From the NCBI RefSeq assembly GCF_002811875.1, contig NZ_NPDZ01000015.1:1-64000 (forward strand): 64,000 nt of DNA. The letters are read 5' to 3'. Position numbers and translations under genes: made by a program. Below, in pieces: positions 10,701 through 20,100 of the stretch (positions within the stretch are counted from its first letter, which is position 1; each line of letters opens with the position of its first letter). The notes beneath the pieces are model-generated. The model was not told the DNA's origin. It worked only from the letters and a program-made list of their open reading frames with translations, and did not search any database. Source of the DNA: Leptospira perolatii (GTDB lineage Bacteria > Spirochaetota > Leptospiria > Leptospirales > Leptospiraceae).

Positions 10701-10775
10701 ACACTTTTCCATCTCATCACGAGAGAATTCCTGCTCTATTTTTTCCGCCGTAGCTATGCCCAGATGGTTATTCAT
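4785..10775 (-). CDS. Giant single-chain biotin-dependent acyl-CoA carboxylase
   Basis: One 1996-residue chain with every part of a biotin carboxylase system, in the order seen in eukaryotic acetyl-CoA carboxylase. Biotin carboxylase spans about 50-500 (VANRGEIAKR, the DAGGGGKGM ATP loop at 211-219, EMNTRLQVEYPVT at 338-350). The biotin carrier follows at 650-710, with AMKM placing the biotinyl lysine at K693. A central region of unknown fold covers 750-1210. The carboxyltransferase N-half is at 1210-1520 (GGATG at 1324-1328) and the C-half at 1720-1960 (DAPGFVPGTKQE). Between the halves is an extra stretch of about 180 residues. It should make malonyl-CoA or another carboxylated acyl-CoA. 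It starts nine bases behind the AcpS gene and is probably last in the FAS operon, so feeding the synthase is the natural role. The substrate is not proven. Confidence 0.88.
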   Translation of the reverse strand: MNNHLGIATAEKIEQEFSRDEMEKCIAELRKKNLAWTKEYTSQKVRSGRLQKVLVANRGEIAKRFFLALHEEGIPTVAVVADPDKGQSWFEFADEVVYIGEAGNYTNAKILTAAVLETGSNAVYPGYGFLSEDFRFVDTLKWAAELYNTEIIFMGPKSSVMKRVGNKLDARRLAAANGIPLFEASGPLSEDSKEAHNEAERIGYPVMIKLDAGGGGKGMLVVRSKQELGDSIQSAVRIGKTSYGNGTFYLEKYVERPAHFEVQIFNGTAVGIRKCAVQRRNQKIIEESGETFLDVRTQLQLLSSAEKIADVSGYSDACGAGTVEFLFDREQQKFGFLEMNTRLQVEYPVTDQSLGIDLVKWQIFLFDGRENEIQYSTVLKQRFAEKSHSIQCRIYAEDPFQNYSPSPGRIQEIELPTFNGVRSDFGFKRGDLILGEYDPMVGKLIAKGKDRGEALMRMERALSELYIRGITTNIEQLLQIVRDSIFRSGDYDNRLLDDNPQLVTSDYSLSSEAIVYACVSETIREAGNMAAETFRERDLPKLLYSEESEESPCRYSIYVNEKVYSILVIRIGIEEFLVFGDGIGSRKIRVSRPSEDGREFLVKTKGRFVSVRIDCRPNFYSIRFSDSFGKLRYARLKIEKENSLSRIKNDSVLRSPFQGTFVKFCENPQTGKSWKEGEAIRKGDPILVISAMKMETLLRSPSNGKLEYLAEHGEEEKLIRGKSPSGFILGRSFAEGEILAQVSGDSIPNQTEKQEPVMNSNVASSDFVDRNEANYSEALYSIWQEIPVDILKKVNPFFEEKARYLLVAHASELRELLCSWILGFSQGKETRAKLTYLLNHIEVSRLEESTEEKAKWEDFLLQTVRFSVLLRRLFSSDFGSSHSHFGELQRLLAEWDHESLRPILPTSKLLSRAFSYYKVGDWNPSLHKKEQAHAFAFLLCAYRNLREGMDLLAKVLEKFVHLAPKVRSWDFVLHQLLALEEREREPKMEGIIRQNLSSRRRVSGPSPEGVPTISRRHLSSYVRFSKDPWSLLGLKDQKSAAADFLRSFQEETDLLPQKLGSTVTKEIEKRIHYWSEKGKVRRLSCPIQSGYMYLLEYEDTSEYLLIKVLPRELLKLVKESASWDSHFYPLEEYCIESAALLQGALKLCSVDSLRLELMVEDSNEGNLDIQIVTFENNYEQIMRSASSVIRFFLDARYSSLLLTANFKPINRSQIVNKTYSFFFREGKLRIDLIGANDIRFPYTKEKEVNDSKLYAKGKWPVERWVEEAFDIGAAAEITIPGIDFEVEGTTSSEKKNIRVGAKIYLGEIDGKEALFFLKDSRVAGGATGDLEGQKYIAASYIAYRKDIPFYVWNDGAGANIKEGMVSLNRAAEGFFMNALLSNRVSAEEFKAAIYSHNDPKLIEIISSLEADPRFEFTSYVRGQKPKSCFVVAVGVGSSTGLDVYGSSQASLQILLDEEQSYRVLTGATVIESVTGEKFTNYEIGGAKVMGRGTGTVDLVAQDKIELLSFIKRIQNVFARTNGNWHLPRKLQKDEKDNVISESTLRAYSKEFLPIKETYSGSGSLVSGISNLGLSPVLILGPRTQHGFHSFSSLIKAKESVQIARKTGAGILLVYGSKWFRSTHLVGAEELRARKDFQNQLHTFPNPIVHILKHPEGFRLPELYETGDAWILIRKKRSDNQITEIEKGATFAVETEEEAFSIASELFYLLGEKNIQNFEYNTFAPEIPPESTRTYDMREVIKFILDRDSFLEFHKNDAGTSLLTGLGRLNGKTVGIIADQPMLGEAPDAQGTEKFRVFMEFLSRRNLPLLMLSDAPGFVPGTKQERLRIQQIGGESLDVNVLSSIPVVSIVLRQNYGGRQIHAFSGFLRPGVSYYAQENSTLGVMGASSAFDLFEGANVQKLSKEGKNIEIESLRTEFLQKFQSRANASQDANSTGVLDGLYTSYSELREVAISGMNIAERKVANWNRLKFEDNSEHLFKQSVASRNVEEWEKFILP

Positions 10776-10784
10776 AAAATTTTC

Positions 10785-11198
10785 CTAATATTCAATTAAA
10801 GCATAAGCGATCGCATAATCGCCCGAGTGACTAAGGCTGAGCTGTGAACCTGAGAAATTTAGTTTTCTTAAATATTCTGATAGCTCACCATAAAATCTGT
10901 AAAAAGGACGACCGAACTCATCGTTACGAATCTCTATCTCAGGATAGGAGATTTTCAACTCGGGCGGGAGGTGCAGCCTTGGACCATCCAGAGCCTTTAC
11001 GAAAGCTTCCTTCGCGGCAAATCTCCCCGAGTAAAACAAAGCTCTTTGAGAAAAAGGCTTTCGGAATGCGATACTTCTCTCTACTTCGGTAAAAGTTTTC
11101 TCGAAAAAACTGCTCGCAGAGTCTTCTAAGAATCGTTGAAATTCCATCACGTACACCAAGTCCACTCCTAGCGAATACTTCACAAACAAACCTATCAA
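10785..11198 (-). CDS. acpS: Holo-[acyl-carrier-protein] synthase (AcpS-type phosphopantetheinyl transferase)
   Basis: Transfers 4'-phosphopantetheine from CoA to a serine of the acyl carrier domain. At 137 residues it has the AcpS length and motifs: GVD at 11-13 (magnesium ligand), FAAKEAFVKAL at 60-70 with the catalytic K/E region, and SLSHSGDYA at 121-129. It lies directly behind the synthase gene, the same neighbourhood as in mycobacteria, and the synthase lacks the C-terminal transferase domain that fungal FAS carries; the two facts fit together. The open frame begins with TTG at 11198, touching the FAS stop codon. GTG at 11183 would give a more usual short N-terminus and has an AGG at proper distance, so it may be the real start. 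A housekeeping AcpS is likely elsewhere in the genome. Confidence 0.9.
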   Translation of the reverse strand: MIGLFVKYSLGVDLVYVMEFQRFLEDSASSFFEKTFTEVERSIAFRKPFSQRALFYSGRFAAKEAFVKALDGPRLHLPPELKISYPEIEIRNDEFGRPFYRFYGELSEYLRKLNFSGSQLSLSHSGDYAIAYALIEY

Positions 11199-14100
11199 TT
11201 AACGATTTTTTAATTTTGTTCTGAAAGTATCGTCTAGTAGAGCCGTTTCCTCATCCACATCTCCAAACGGAAACTCACTCTTTCGCTCGAACATCTTCGC
11301 AATTCCGAGTCTATTTTCGTGATATCGATTCAAGGAACTGATTTCTCGTTCAGATCTTTTCTCCAAATAGAGTTCTCTTTCTTCATTCGATAATAGCGCG
11401 AGGAAAAAGTTAGAATGAAGAAGCAGGCAAAGCACCCCTACATGACCAAAACCTAATGTAGTCAGCAAGCCTGCCTTCCACTCATGCGATCCGAAAGAAA
11501 TCGATTCGTCGCTAAAAGCGATATGAGAATACGAATTCATATCTGGATCCACGTCGAATAAATTACGATTTCCTGATAGAATCCCATCTTCGAGTGCCTG
11601 CAAAAGACCGATCGCTTGCCAAACCGCCGCACCGCCTTTCGAATGTCCTGTAAAAGATTTTTGCGAAACGACTGGGAGAAGGTTTCCTGGAGTTCTGCCT
11701 AATTTTTTTACGATCGAATTCAGTAATCGATTTTCGTTCTTATCGTTTGCTTTTGTAGATGTATCATGCTTGTAGGCTATGTTTATATCGTCAGCAGTGA
11801 GCCCAAACTTTCCCAAAACGGTTCGGAGCGGAGACTTACTAGCTGAAGATTCAGACGCAAGCGATAGTAGGCCGAGACCAGGTGCTGGTATGGAAGCTTG
11901 AATTCCATCCGTTCTAGATGCCGAAAGACCTAACACTCCGTAGACGGGCAAACCCAGTTCAAAGGCAAGATCCCCTCGTGCTAAAAGAAGAATTCCGCCA
12001 CCTTGCGATTCCAAAAACCCATTTCTTCTGATATCGTTCGGTCTACAGATTTCGGAGGGAGCAATTCCTTGTGAAAGCATTTCTTCCGAATCAGCGGTTG
12101 CATTCATGTCTCCGAATCCAACCATGCTTTCTTTTGCTAGATCGTCGAAAGCGCCGGATATCATGAATTTTGCTTTCCCGGAAAGTATAAGGTCAAACGC
12201 GAGTTCTAGAGAAACGCCACCGGTCGCGCAAGCGGCCACAGGAGTTTGCAGAGGACCATATGCACCAGAATAGGTGGTGATCGCCCATGCGCTTGTTACA
12301 TTGATTAAAGTTTCTTGAAGTACGTCGAGTTGTCGTTCGTTGTTTTGCTCAAAATCCTGGAATACTCTTTGCAACTTCTTCATTCCACCCATCCCGGAGC
12401 CTACCGTGGATCCGACCTGGCTAGGGTGAATTGATTGAAAGAGTTCAAGGGGGTCCAATCCTGCTCGAAGATATGCCTCACATGTGCAGTAGAGATTATA
12501 GATTGTAATCGGATCGACTTGGCGGATCAGTTCTTTTGAAATTCCATACCTTTCCGGATCCCATCCAGAAGGAATCTGCCCTGCGACCTTGCGTCTAATT
12601 CCAACTGCTTTACGAACCTTTAATACTGATCCTTTCTTCCTTTTTACGAACCATTTTTCTGAGTCCGGATTTTTGTAAATTTCGGTGAACTTAAGATCGG
12701 CTTTTTGGAACTCTTCCGCCTCTTCTCGATTTACTACTGGAAAGTAAAAATCTTCCTCCAGGACCACATCCACGAAAACGCCCAAAGCACTCGGATCAAA
12801 TCCTGTTGAGTCTAAATCAATAACGCGTATTCCAGAATTATTTATTATTTTTTCTTCATATTTAGATTTTATTTCCCACTCTTGAACGATCTCTCCACTC
12901 TCGGAGTCCACCCAAACCTTCCCCTGATCACTCGGCTGAAAGCGAATGTAACCCATCATCCAGGCAAATTCCAAACACGCTTCAATCGATAATTGCCCGT
13001 CTTTCTCTAATTCCCAGCGTGTGAAGGAGCTCCCACCTGGACCTATTTCAGCGAAACCTACAATGCAAACTATAGAGGAGATATCAGAATGTTCCGCTGT
13101 TTTATACCTTTGCAGCTCTGTATTCGAAGGAACTCTAGGAAGCCTGAATGCCTGCTTTGGCAGAGGAGAAATCATAAAGTCAGAATTCAGTTCAAGAGAT
13201 TCTGAATTTACTTTTGTCAGAATTTCTTTGACTTCTCTTTTTTGTTTTGCCTCTTTCATCAAACCGGATCTGAGTTCGCTTAATCTGCTGCTTAAGTCCT
13301 TCACATGGCCGAGTCCACCGGTCAGATCTGCTTTGAGAACTTCAAACTCTGAATCTTTCAATGATAGAGCTGCAAGGCCAGTAAGTAGGATGCCCATTTC
13401 GATTCTGGAAAAAGTTTTTACTCCCAGATTTTCCTCTAATCCAGGTGCCACTAGATCGTTTGCCTCCATTAGTCCCGTTCCCCTTACCCATCCGATCACG
13501 CATCCGATAATTCTTACTTTCTCTCCCCAATCGGCCGCTTCGGAGAATTTTTTCCGGAAGAGAGTCTCTAAGCCTAACTTGGTTTCCGCGTACATTCCAT
13601 CTCTGCCGAAAATACCATGGTTCGGTGATAGAGGAAGCAGCACGTTCAGAGGATTTTCAGAGAGTAAATTCTTTCGACGCTTTCCTAACTCTCCGATCAA
13701 CTTCTGCACTCCGACTAACATGACTCTTAGGGAAGTCATTGATGTGTCGTCTAACGCAGAAACAAAATTTTCCTCAGCTACCGCAGCAAACGGTAGCAGA
13801 AAATCAGGACTCCATTTCTCCAAATCTAGCCAGTCGGATAAAAATCGAATATCCGCAAAAGAGCCGGGAGAGAAAGGAACCACGGTTAGCGCGGCTTCCT
13901 TTCCTGCGAAATCCCTGTACAAATTCTTGTATAAGCGAATTCTTTTCGAATTATAAGAAGTAGTGGTGACAATCACTTCCGCTCCGCCGGACAAAAACGC
14001 CTTTGCGACCTCCCAAGCAATTGAGTTTGGCCCTGTGCCTATAATTAAGACTTTCTTCCCTGAAAACGAAACTCCAGACCGATAGATATCTATTATTATT

Positions 14101-17100
14101 TTAGAATATTCTTCCTGAATTCTTTTTGAATCAGAAAAGCTCGCTCCAAAATCTTGAGATGTAAAGAGAAAAGAATACTTGGAGAGGTTAGAAACAGAGC
14201 TATCACGAACTGTTTCTTCATAATACTTCCAATTTCCCTCCTGTCCTAGTTCAATTCTCGGCTTAAGAAAAGCACTCTCGGGCTTAAAGACTGGGTTGTG
14301 AGATCCCACTTCCAAAATCGAGTTCTTTGCTCTAAGGAACTCATCGCGAGCATTCGTTTTTTGATTTTCGCCTTTGTTATCCAAACTTCCCAATTTGGAA
14401 CTTTCAAATTCCAGAATCTGAAGTAGCTCCTCGGAAGAATGATTTTTCAGGTAATCTAAATCTTTCTCTGAAATTTTGGAAACTTCTCCTCTAAGAATGG
14501 CCGCTTTGAGGAGTAGGATTCTCTTTTTGGCCCATTGCCAAGAGTTTCTAAAAGAAACGATTTTCTTTTTGTCAAATAGAGAAACAACCGGATCTTCTAT
14601 CCGAACCACTCTGCCTTCTTCCACTTGAGAAAGATCCTTTACCAAAAACTCCGCGAAAGGATCCTCTCCTAGAATTCTTCTTCTAAAATCTTTTATAGTC
14701 TTAGAAAAAAGACCTTCGATACCGAAGTATTTTTTCTCAAGCTCCTCAAGCGCCGCAGCATCTACAGTAGGTCCTCCGTGGCCTGAACTATGCTCACTAC
14801 GCTTAGGAATCAGGACCCCGTTTGCAGACGCATAGGAATCTACCACCTTTTCCAACCAGGTCGCGGCTTCTTTTGCTCCGCCTAATCTAGTAGCAAGACC
14901 ATGTTGACTCAGTTTTCCTTTTCGAACTGAATCACCTTCTCTGAGCGCCAGAGTAACACTCAAGCTAACCGAAAATATTCCCTCTTCGTTTAACAATCGC
15001 TCCTCTTTTAAGTGTTTAAATATCTCGGCTCTTCCGAAGTCTGGCGGAAAGAATTTCCGGATACTTTCGTCGAAAGCGGTCCGAAGATAAGGTCCGGGTT
15101 GTTGGTAAGAAGATTGTTCTTCCAAAATCTTCACCAGTTCCTTGATCGGTTTATCCTGCCCACCTTCCAAATTTGTTGTTTTGAATTCAGTGGCGATATC
15201 GGCAAGTGCCTGATTTCTTTTGGATGAATTTCCTCCAAAAATTTCATCTATGGTTTCCGTATCGGAAATTTCCTCAGTTCTAATCCCAGCCTTTAAGGCG
15301 AGCACCGTCCTTAAAGCTTCACTTTTCTGGAAGTGGATCAAAGGAGCAGAAAGAGATTCCGTTTTTGCAAACACCGGTTTGGATCCATTCACAAAAACGG
15401 AATTTGTCGGAGATCCATTCGATGGATCTGGAGATTTAACTGTGAAACTATCATCACTATTTACATTTTCCGAAGTTTCCGAGATTTGAACCGATTTCCA
15501 TTCAGCTGGCGACACATCATCTAATTCACAGAAAACGCTCTGGCGATTTTCTTCTACATGTAAGATCTGAAATTGAGCTGAGTCTTTGTGCTCTTTTAAA
15601 GTCTGCCTGGCCATTCCCGCCAAATCCCCGCGCGCGCCTACATCGATCATCCTTCGTACATTCAATTTTTCGAATATAACATCCTGAGTCTGGATCCAGC
15701 GGACAGGCATAGCTAACTGGTAGGCGAGAAGTTCTATGAGAATTTTCCTGCGAATACCGTTAAAATTGAATTCTGATAGATTCTTTTTAAGGATATCCTG
15801 CAAAATATGACTTCCTGAGATTTTCAAAGCTTCTTGCAAGAACTCCGTAGTGACCTCAAACGGTAACGCGACCAAATTTGGAATGTAATTTCCATCGAGT
15901 TGACCCAAAGGTAAATCCATCGGAATATTCTTTTCCAGAATTTTACGGAAATCCGAAACACCCCCGACCAGTACCCTCGAGTGGAACGGAACATCGATCC
16001 CTTCCAATCGAATCGTGGTTTTTTTCCCGCGAACAAATTCCTTAAAGCGTCTTTCCATCATCTCAAGAGCTTTCAAATCCCCTGTGACAGAATATTGCTT
16101 ATCCCGAATATTATAATTTACTACTTCTAGAGGAAGATTGGTCTCCCTTTGGCAAGAATCCACGATTTCTAGAATTTTTCCTTCGTTGAGACCTACATGC
16201 CTATTTCCAAGCACTACGCTCATTCCGTAGGAACTCCTACCTTCGGAATCCCTGGGAACTAAATTTTGCATGGTCAACCCTCGGTTATAAACGATGGTGA
16301 TCACGTTTTCCATTCGAATGAATTGCCTTGCAGACAGGGCAGAAAATTCTCCCAAGGAATGCCCCGCAAAGGCAGAATTCGGCACAAGGTGCCCTCGCTT
16401 TTCCAAGATTGCCCAATCGGCCAAAGACTTTGTGACTAAAGCTACTTGTGTAAACTGTGTTAGGTGAAGCACTCCTTTAGGATGATTCCACTCCTTTCCC
16501 TTCACGTGAATAGAGGTCGGATTTTTCCGAACGATCTCTAAAAGCGAGAATCCTAAGTTTCTAGTCGTGGTTTCTTCTGCCCGGTTCCAGACCTCTTTCG
16601 CTTCTGGAAATTCTTCCAGGAAACTCATTCCCATTCCCTGGGATTGAGACCCTTGTCCAGTGAACACATAACCGGTCTTAGGCGGAGTCACACATGCCCT
16701 TCCACGTAATTTAGTTTCGCCTTGAATCGACTCCAATCTAAACTCTAGAATTTTGTTTCCGGTCTTTTGCGAAACATGGAAGACTTCCAAGCGAAGCTCT
16801 TCGCCTAGGCTTACTGGCGCTTCAAAAGTTTCTTCCAACCAAATCAGTCTAGACGAATCCCCGTCACAAACCTTTCTTTTTATACCGTTAACGACCTGGG
16901 AGGATGTCCAAAGTCCGTGTACGATTTCTTTCTTCCATCCACCAAGGTTGGCAAAAATTTCGTCCGTATGAATCGGATTCGTATCTCCGGAAGCTTTGGA
17001 ATACGACAACATATGAACCGGAGCAACAAAGACCTCAGATAATATTCTATAAGGCTTTTTTAATCTTATTTCCGGGTCTGATTCTCGCAACACCAGAAAC

Positions 17101-20100
17101 AGGCGATCCAAGGGAGATAGTTCCCCTTTGGGTGCATTTAGTTTTAGAGAAAAACTTCCGAATGTGCGTGATTCATTGTTTTTGCTAAAAGTAATTTCTC
17201 CGGCTATCGAACCTTCTGATCGGCTCGAGTTTAGCGAACTTATTACTTCTTCCCCTACGAAATGGATCAATGTACCGATTTCTAGAGGTTCTGCACTTTC
17301 AGTTTTCGTTATCCAAGGAATTTCCTGTAAGGCTAAAATTTCGGATTCGCTCGAAATCGAAAAAGTCCTGTCTATTTTTTTTCGACCGAACTCGACGTTT
17401 GCCAGATATCCTCGAACCAGAAAGCCGGTTTCAAACGAAGATATAGTTTCTTTGTCTTTGTACAATTCTCCGGTGATAAAAATTGCAGTTGAATCCCCGA
17501 TTTTAGTTACTTTAGAAATTTTTGATGCTGCGACAATTTTATCTTTTGGCCTTAGTCTGCTATAGCCGGATTCCCAACGGAAGGATTGCGACAAATGAAG
17601 TAGTTTAAATAGATCTATGTCTTCAAAGGCAAACAAGGGAGAAAGAATACTTTTCCACGCAAAGACAGCGCCCATCGAAAGCGAAGGCTGGGTTAGCTCT
17701 TGGCTATTCAAATCTTTTCTGAAAAAATCTCTTATAGATTTAAGATATTCTAAAACGTCATTTGTTTCAATAGTCTCTTCGAATACCCATTCTTTGTTGA
17801 AAACATCTTCCTTTTTCGCACCATTGATCCCGTAATTATTCGCCTTCCTTAAACCCCAAACCTCCGCGTAAAAGGATCGGATTGATTCTCCTCTTGCTTT
17901 TAGATTCTCCCTAAATAATGAATCCAGAGTTTCTCCGGAAAAAAATCTCCTTTTAAATGGGACCTCTTGTCCAGTTTTAGGATTCCTGAAAAACAAAAGC
18001 AGTTCTGCTTTCTCCGCCTCGAATAATCTCAGTTTGGCGACATTTCTGTTAACGGAATGCACATCGAGCTGAACCAGTTCTCCTTGAGCACCTATTTCCC
18101 AAGAATATGTTCTTGTAGATTCCGGACTAAAAATGTTCGGCAAATCAGAAGGAATTCCTTCGATTATATTTGTCCTCAATAAAGAGGAAAGAAAGCCGCC
18201 GCCTCGTTCAGCCAACCAATCGATCCAGGCTTTTTTCTCCTTCTGAGAAATTGATTCGATTGAAGTTTGCACCATCGGGATCGCTTCTCCCACATTCTCC
18301 TTTTCAAGTAGATTGACTTCAAATGGTAAGAATAGATTCGCCTTCTTGGGAATTTCCGACCAAAGATCGATCGTTTTTGGTGAATGTTTATCTAAGTCTA
18401 CTCCTTGCAAAAAGTCAGATAGGATCTTAGTCACAGGCTCATTCAAGGCCGTAATTCCGGTTAAAGCTTTCGGCCCCGGAATCCAGGCACAGGAATCAGG
18501 ATCGATACCTACACAGTGCGAGTACCAGAGGGAATCTGATCGAATCCATTTCGTCAGATCCTCATCTAGAACCGGAATAAAATTCACCGGCTTTCCTGCA
18601 CGACGGCAAACTTCCAAAAAGAAAACTCGATCTTCGGGAAGTAGTAACATTTTTTCGGCTTGAGGATGCTTCTCTTTCCAAATCGACAGAAATCTTTTCG
18701 AATCGGACAATACATTCTTGTTTTCTAATATAATTTTTTCTGCAGGAGCCTGATGAAAAGTTACCCTGGCCTCAAATCGATAAATCAGTTCCTCCAAGCG
18801 AGAGCGATAGCTTTTATCGATAAAGGGTTGGTCAGGCCAATCACCTTCAGGAGAAAGTAGCCTGTCCTCGGGACAGACGAGATAAAAAAACCTTTCCAGA
18901 ACCTGCGTGTAGGTCATGCGAGTCAAATCGCCGAAATAAGGTTTCGCAGTTTTGTTAATCAATAACAAAATATCATTCTTTTTTTCTAATATATTCTTTC
19001 TAGCATCTTCCGGAGATTTCCCTTTTGTAAGCGATTCGGCAAGCTCTGAAAGCCTTGTCCACGTATTGGAAGCATAATAAATGTCAGCACCCAGTCCGGA
19101 TTTTCCCGAAATTACACCGCCAACATCCTTGCCATCCTGGGTCTTCTTCCATTCCAAGGCTCCGCTTCGCTCAACTAACTGCTGCTTAATGCTTTCGGCG
19201 GTTTTGCATTCTTTGGCAGCCATAAGTCTAGTTCCAAGGAAAACGGCGTCCACTGGCATGAAACAATCCGCTTCCCAAGAACCTTTCAGCCAATGAGCAG
19301 CTTCCTCTGGGCTCGAAATTCCGCCGCCTACAGCAAGGATTATGTTTTTTCTATCACGTATATCTGAATAAGTTGCGCGAACTAGATCTTCTAGAGCTTC
19401 CCAACTATGATGGCCTCCCGCTGCTCCACCTTCGATCTGCATCATAAAAGTAATTTCGGGAATTAGTTTAGATATTTCTAATACTTGGCGAATCTGCGAA
19501 ATCGTACCCGGCTTAAAGGAGTTCAACCAGATTCCCATCGAATTGAATTCAACTAAAAGACGAGCTGCCTCCTCCGGTTCAGGGATTCCGGCGGATATCG
19601 TAATTCCTTCGATAGGAGCTCCTTCGGCCTTTAATCTTTTCACTAAGGGCACATGCAGATTCCAAAGATATGCATCCAAATAAAGTAGATTGATTACAAT
19701 GCCTTTCCCTTCCGGCAATTCTTTGGAGATTTGATCCAATCGTTTCCGGAACAGCTCCTCGGTAACTTGTCCTCCGCCTGCTAGTTCTACAATATAGCCT
19801 TCTTTGGCCGCCGAGATTACAATATCAGGCTCCACCGTGGAAGGCGTCATTCCTCCACCAAACACTGGCGCTCTTCCTGTCCACCTTGAGTAAGAGTTCC
19901 ATAGGAAGCGGTTCCCGTTCTGCAATTTAATCCATCTCGGGGCATACTCTTCCCAAGAAAGCGTAAACTCCGGTTTACTTTTTTTGAATGAACGAAACCT
20001 TGCAGTTTGGGTCAAGTTCTGAATCGAGTAATAGCCTCCTTGTAAAAGAGAGGAACTCAGTTTTTCTACGGAATCCCCGGGTCCAAAGGTGAGAAGTATT

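Noticed and set aside
13021..13956. A 311-codon open frame on the plus strand
   Set aside because: It is antisense to the ketoreductase region of fas, has no family resemblance and a composition (many S, F, P) expected of a shadow frame.
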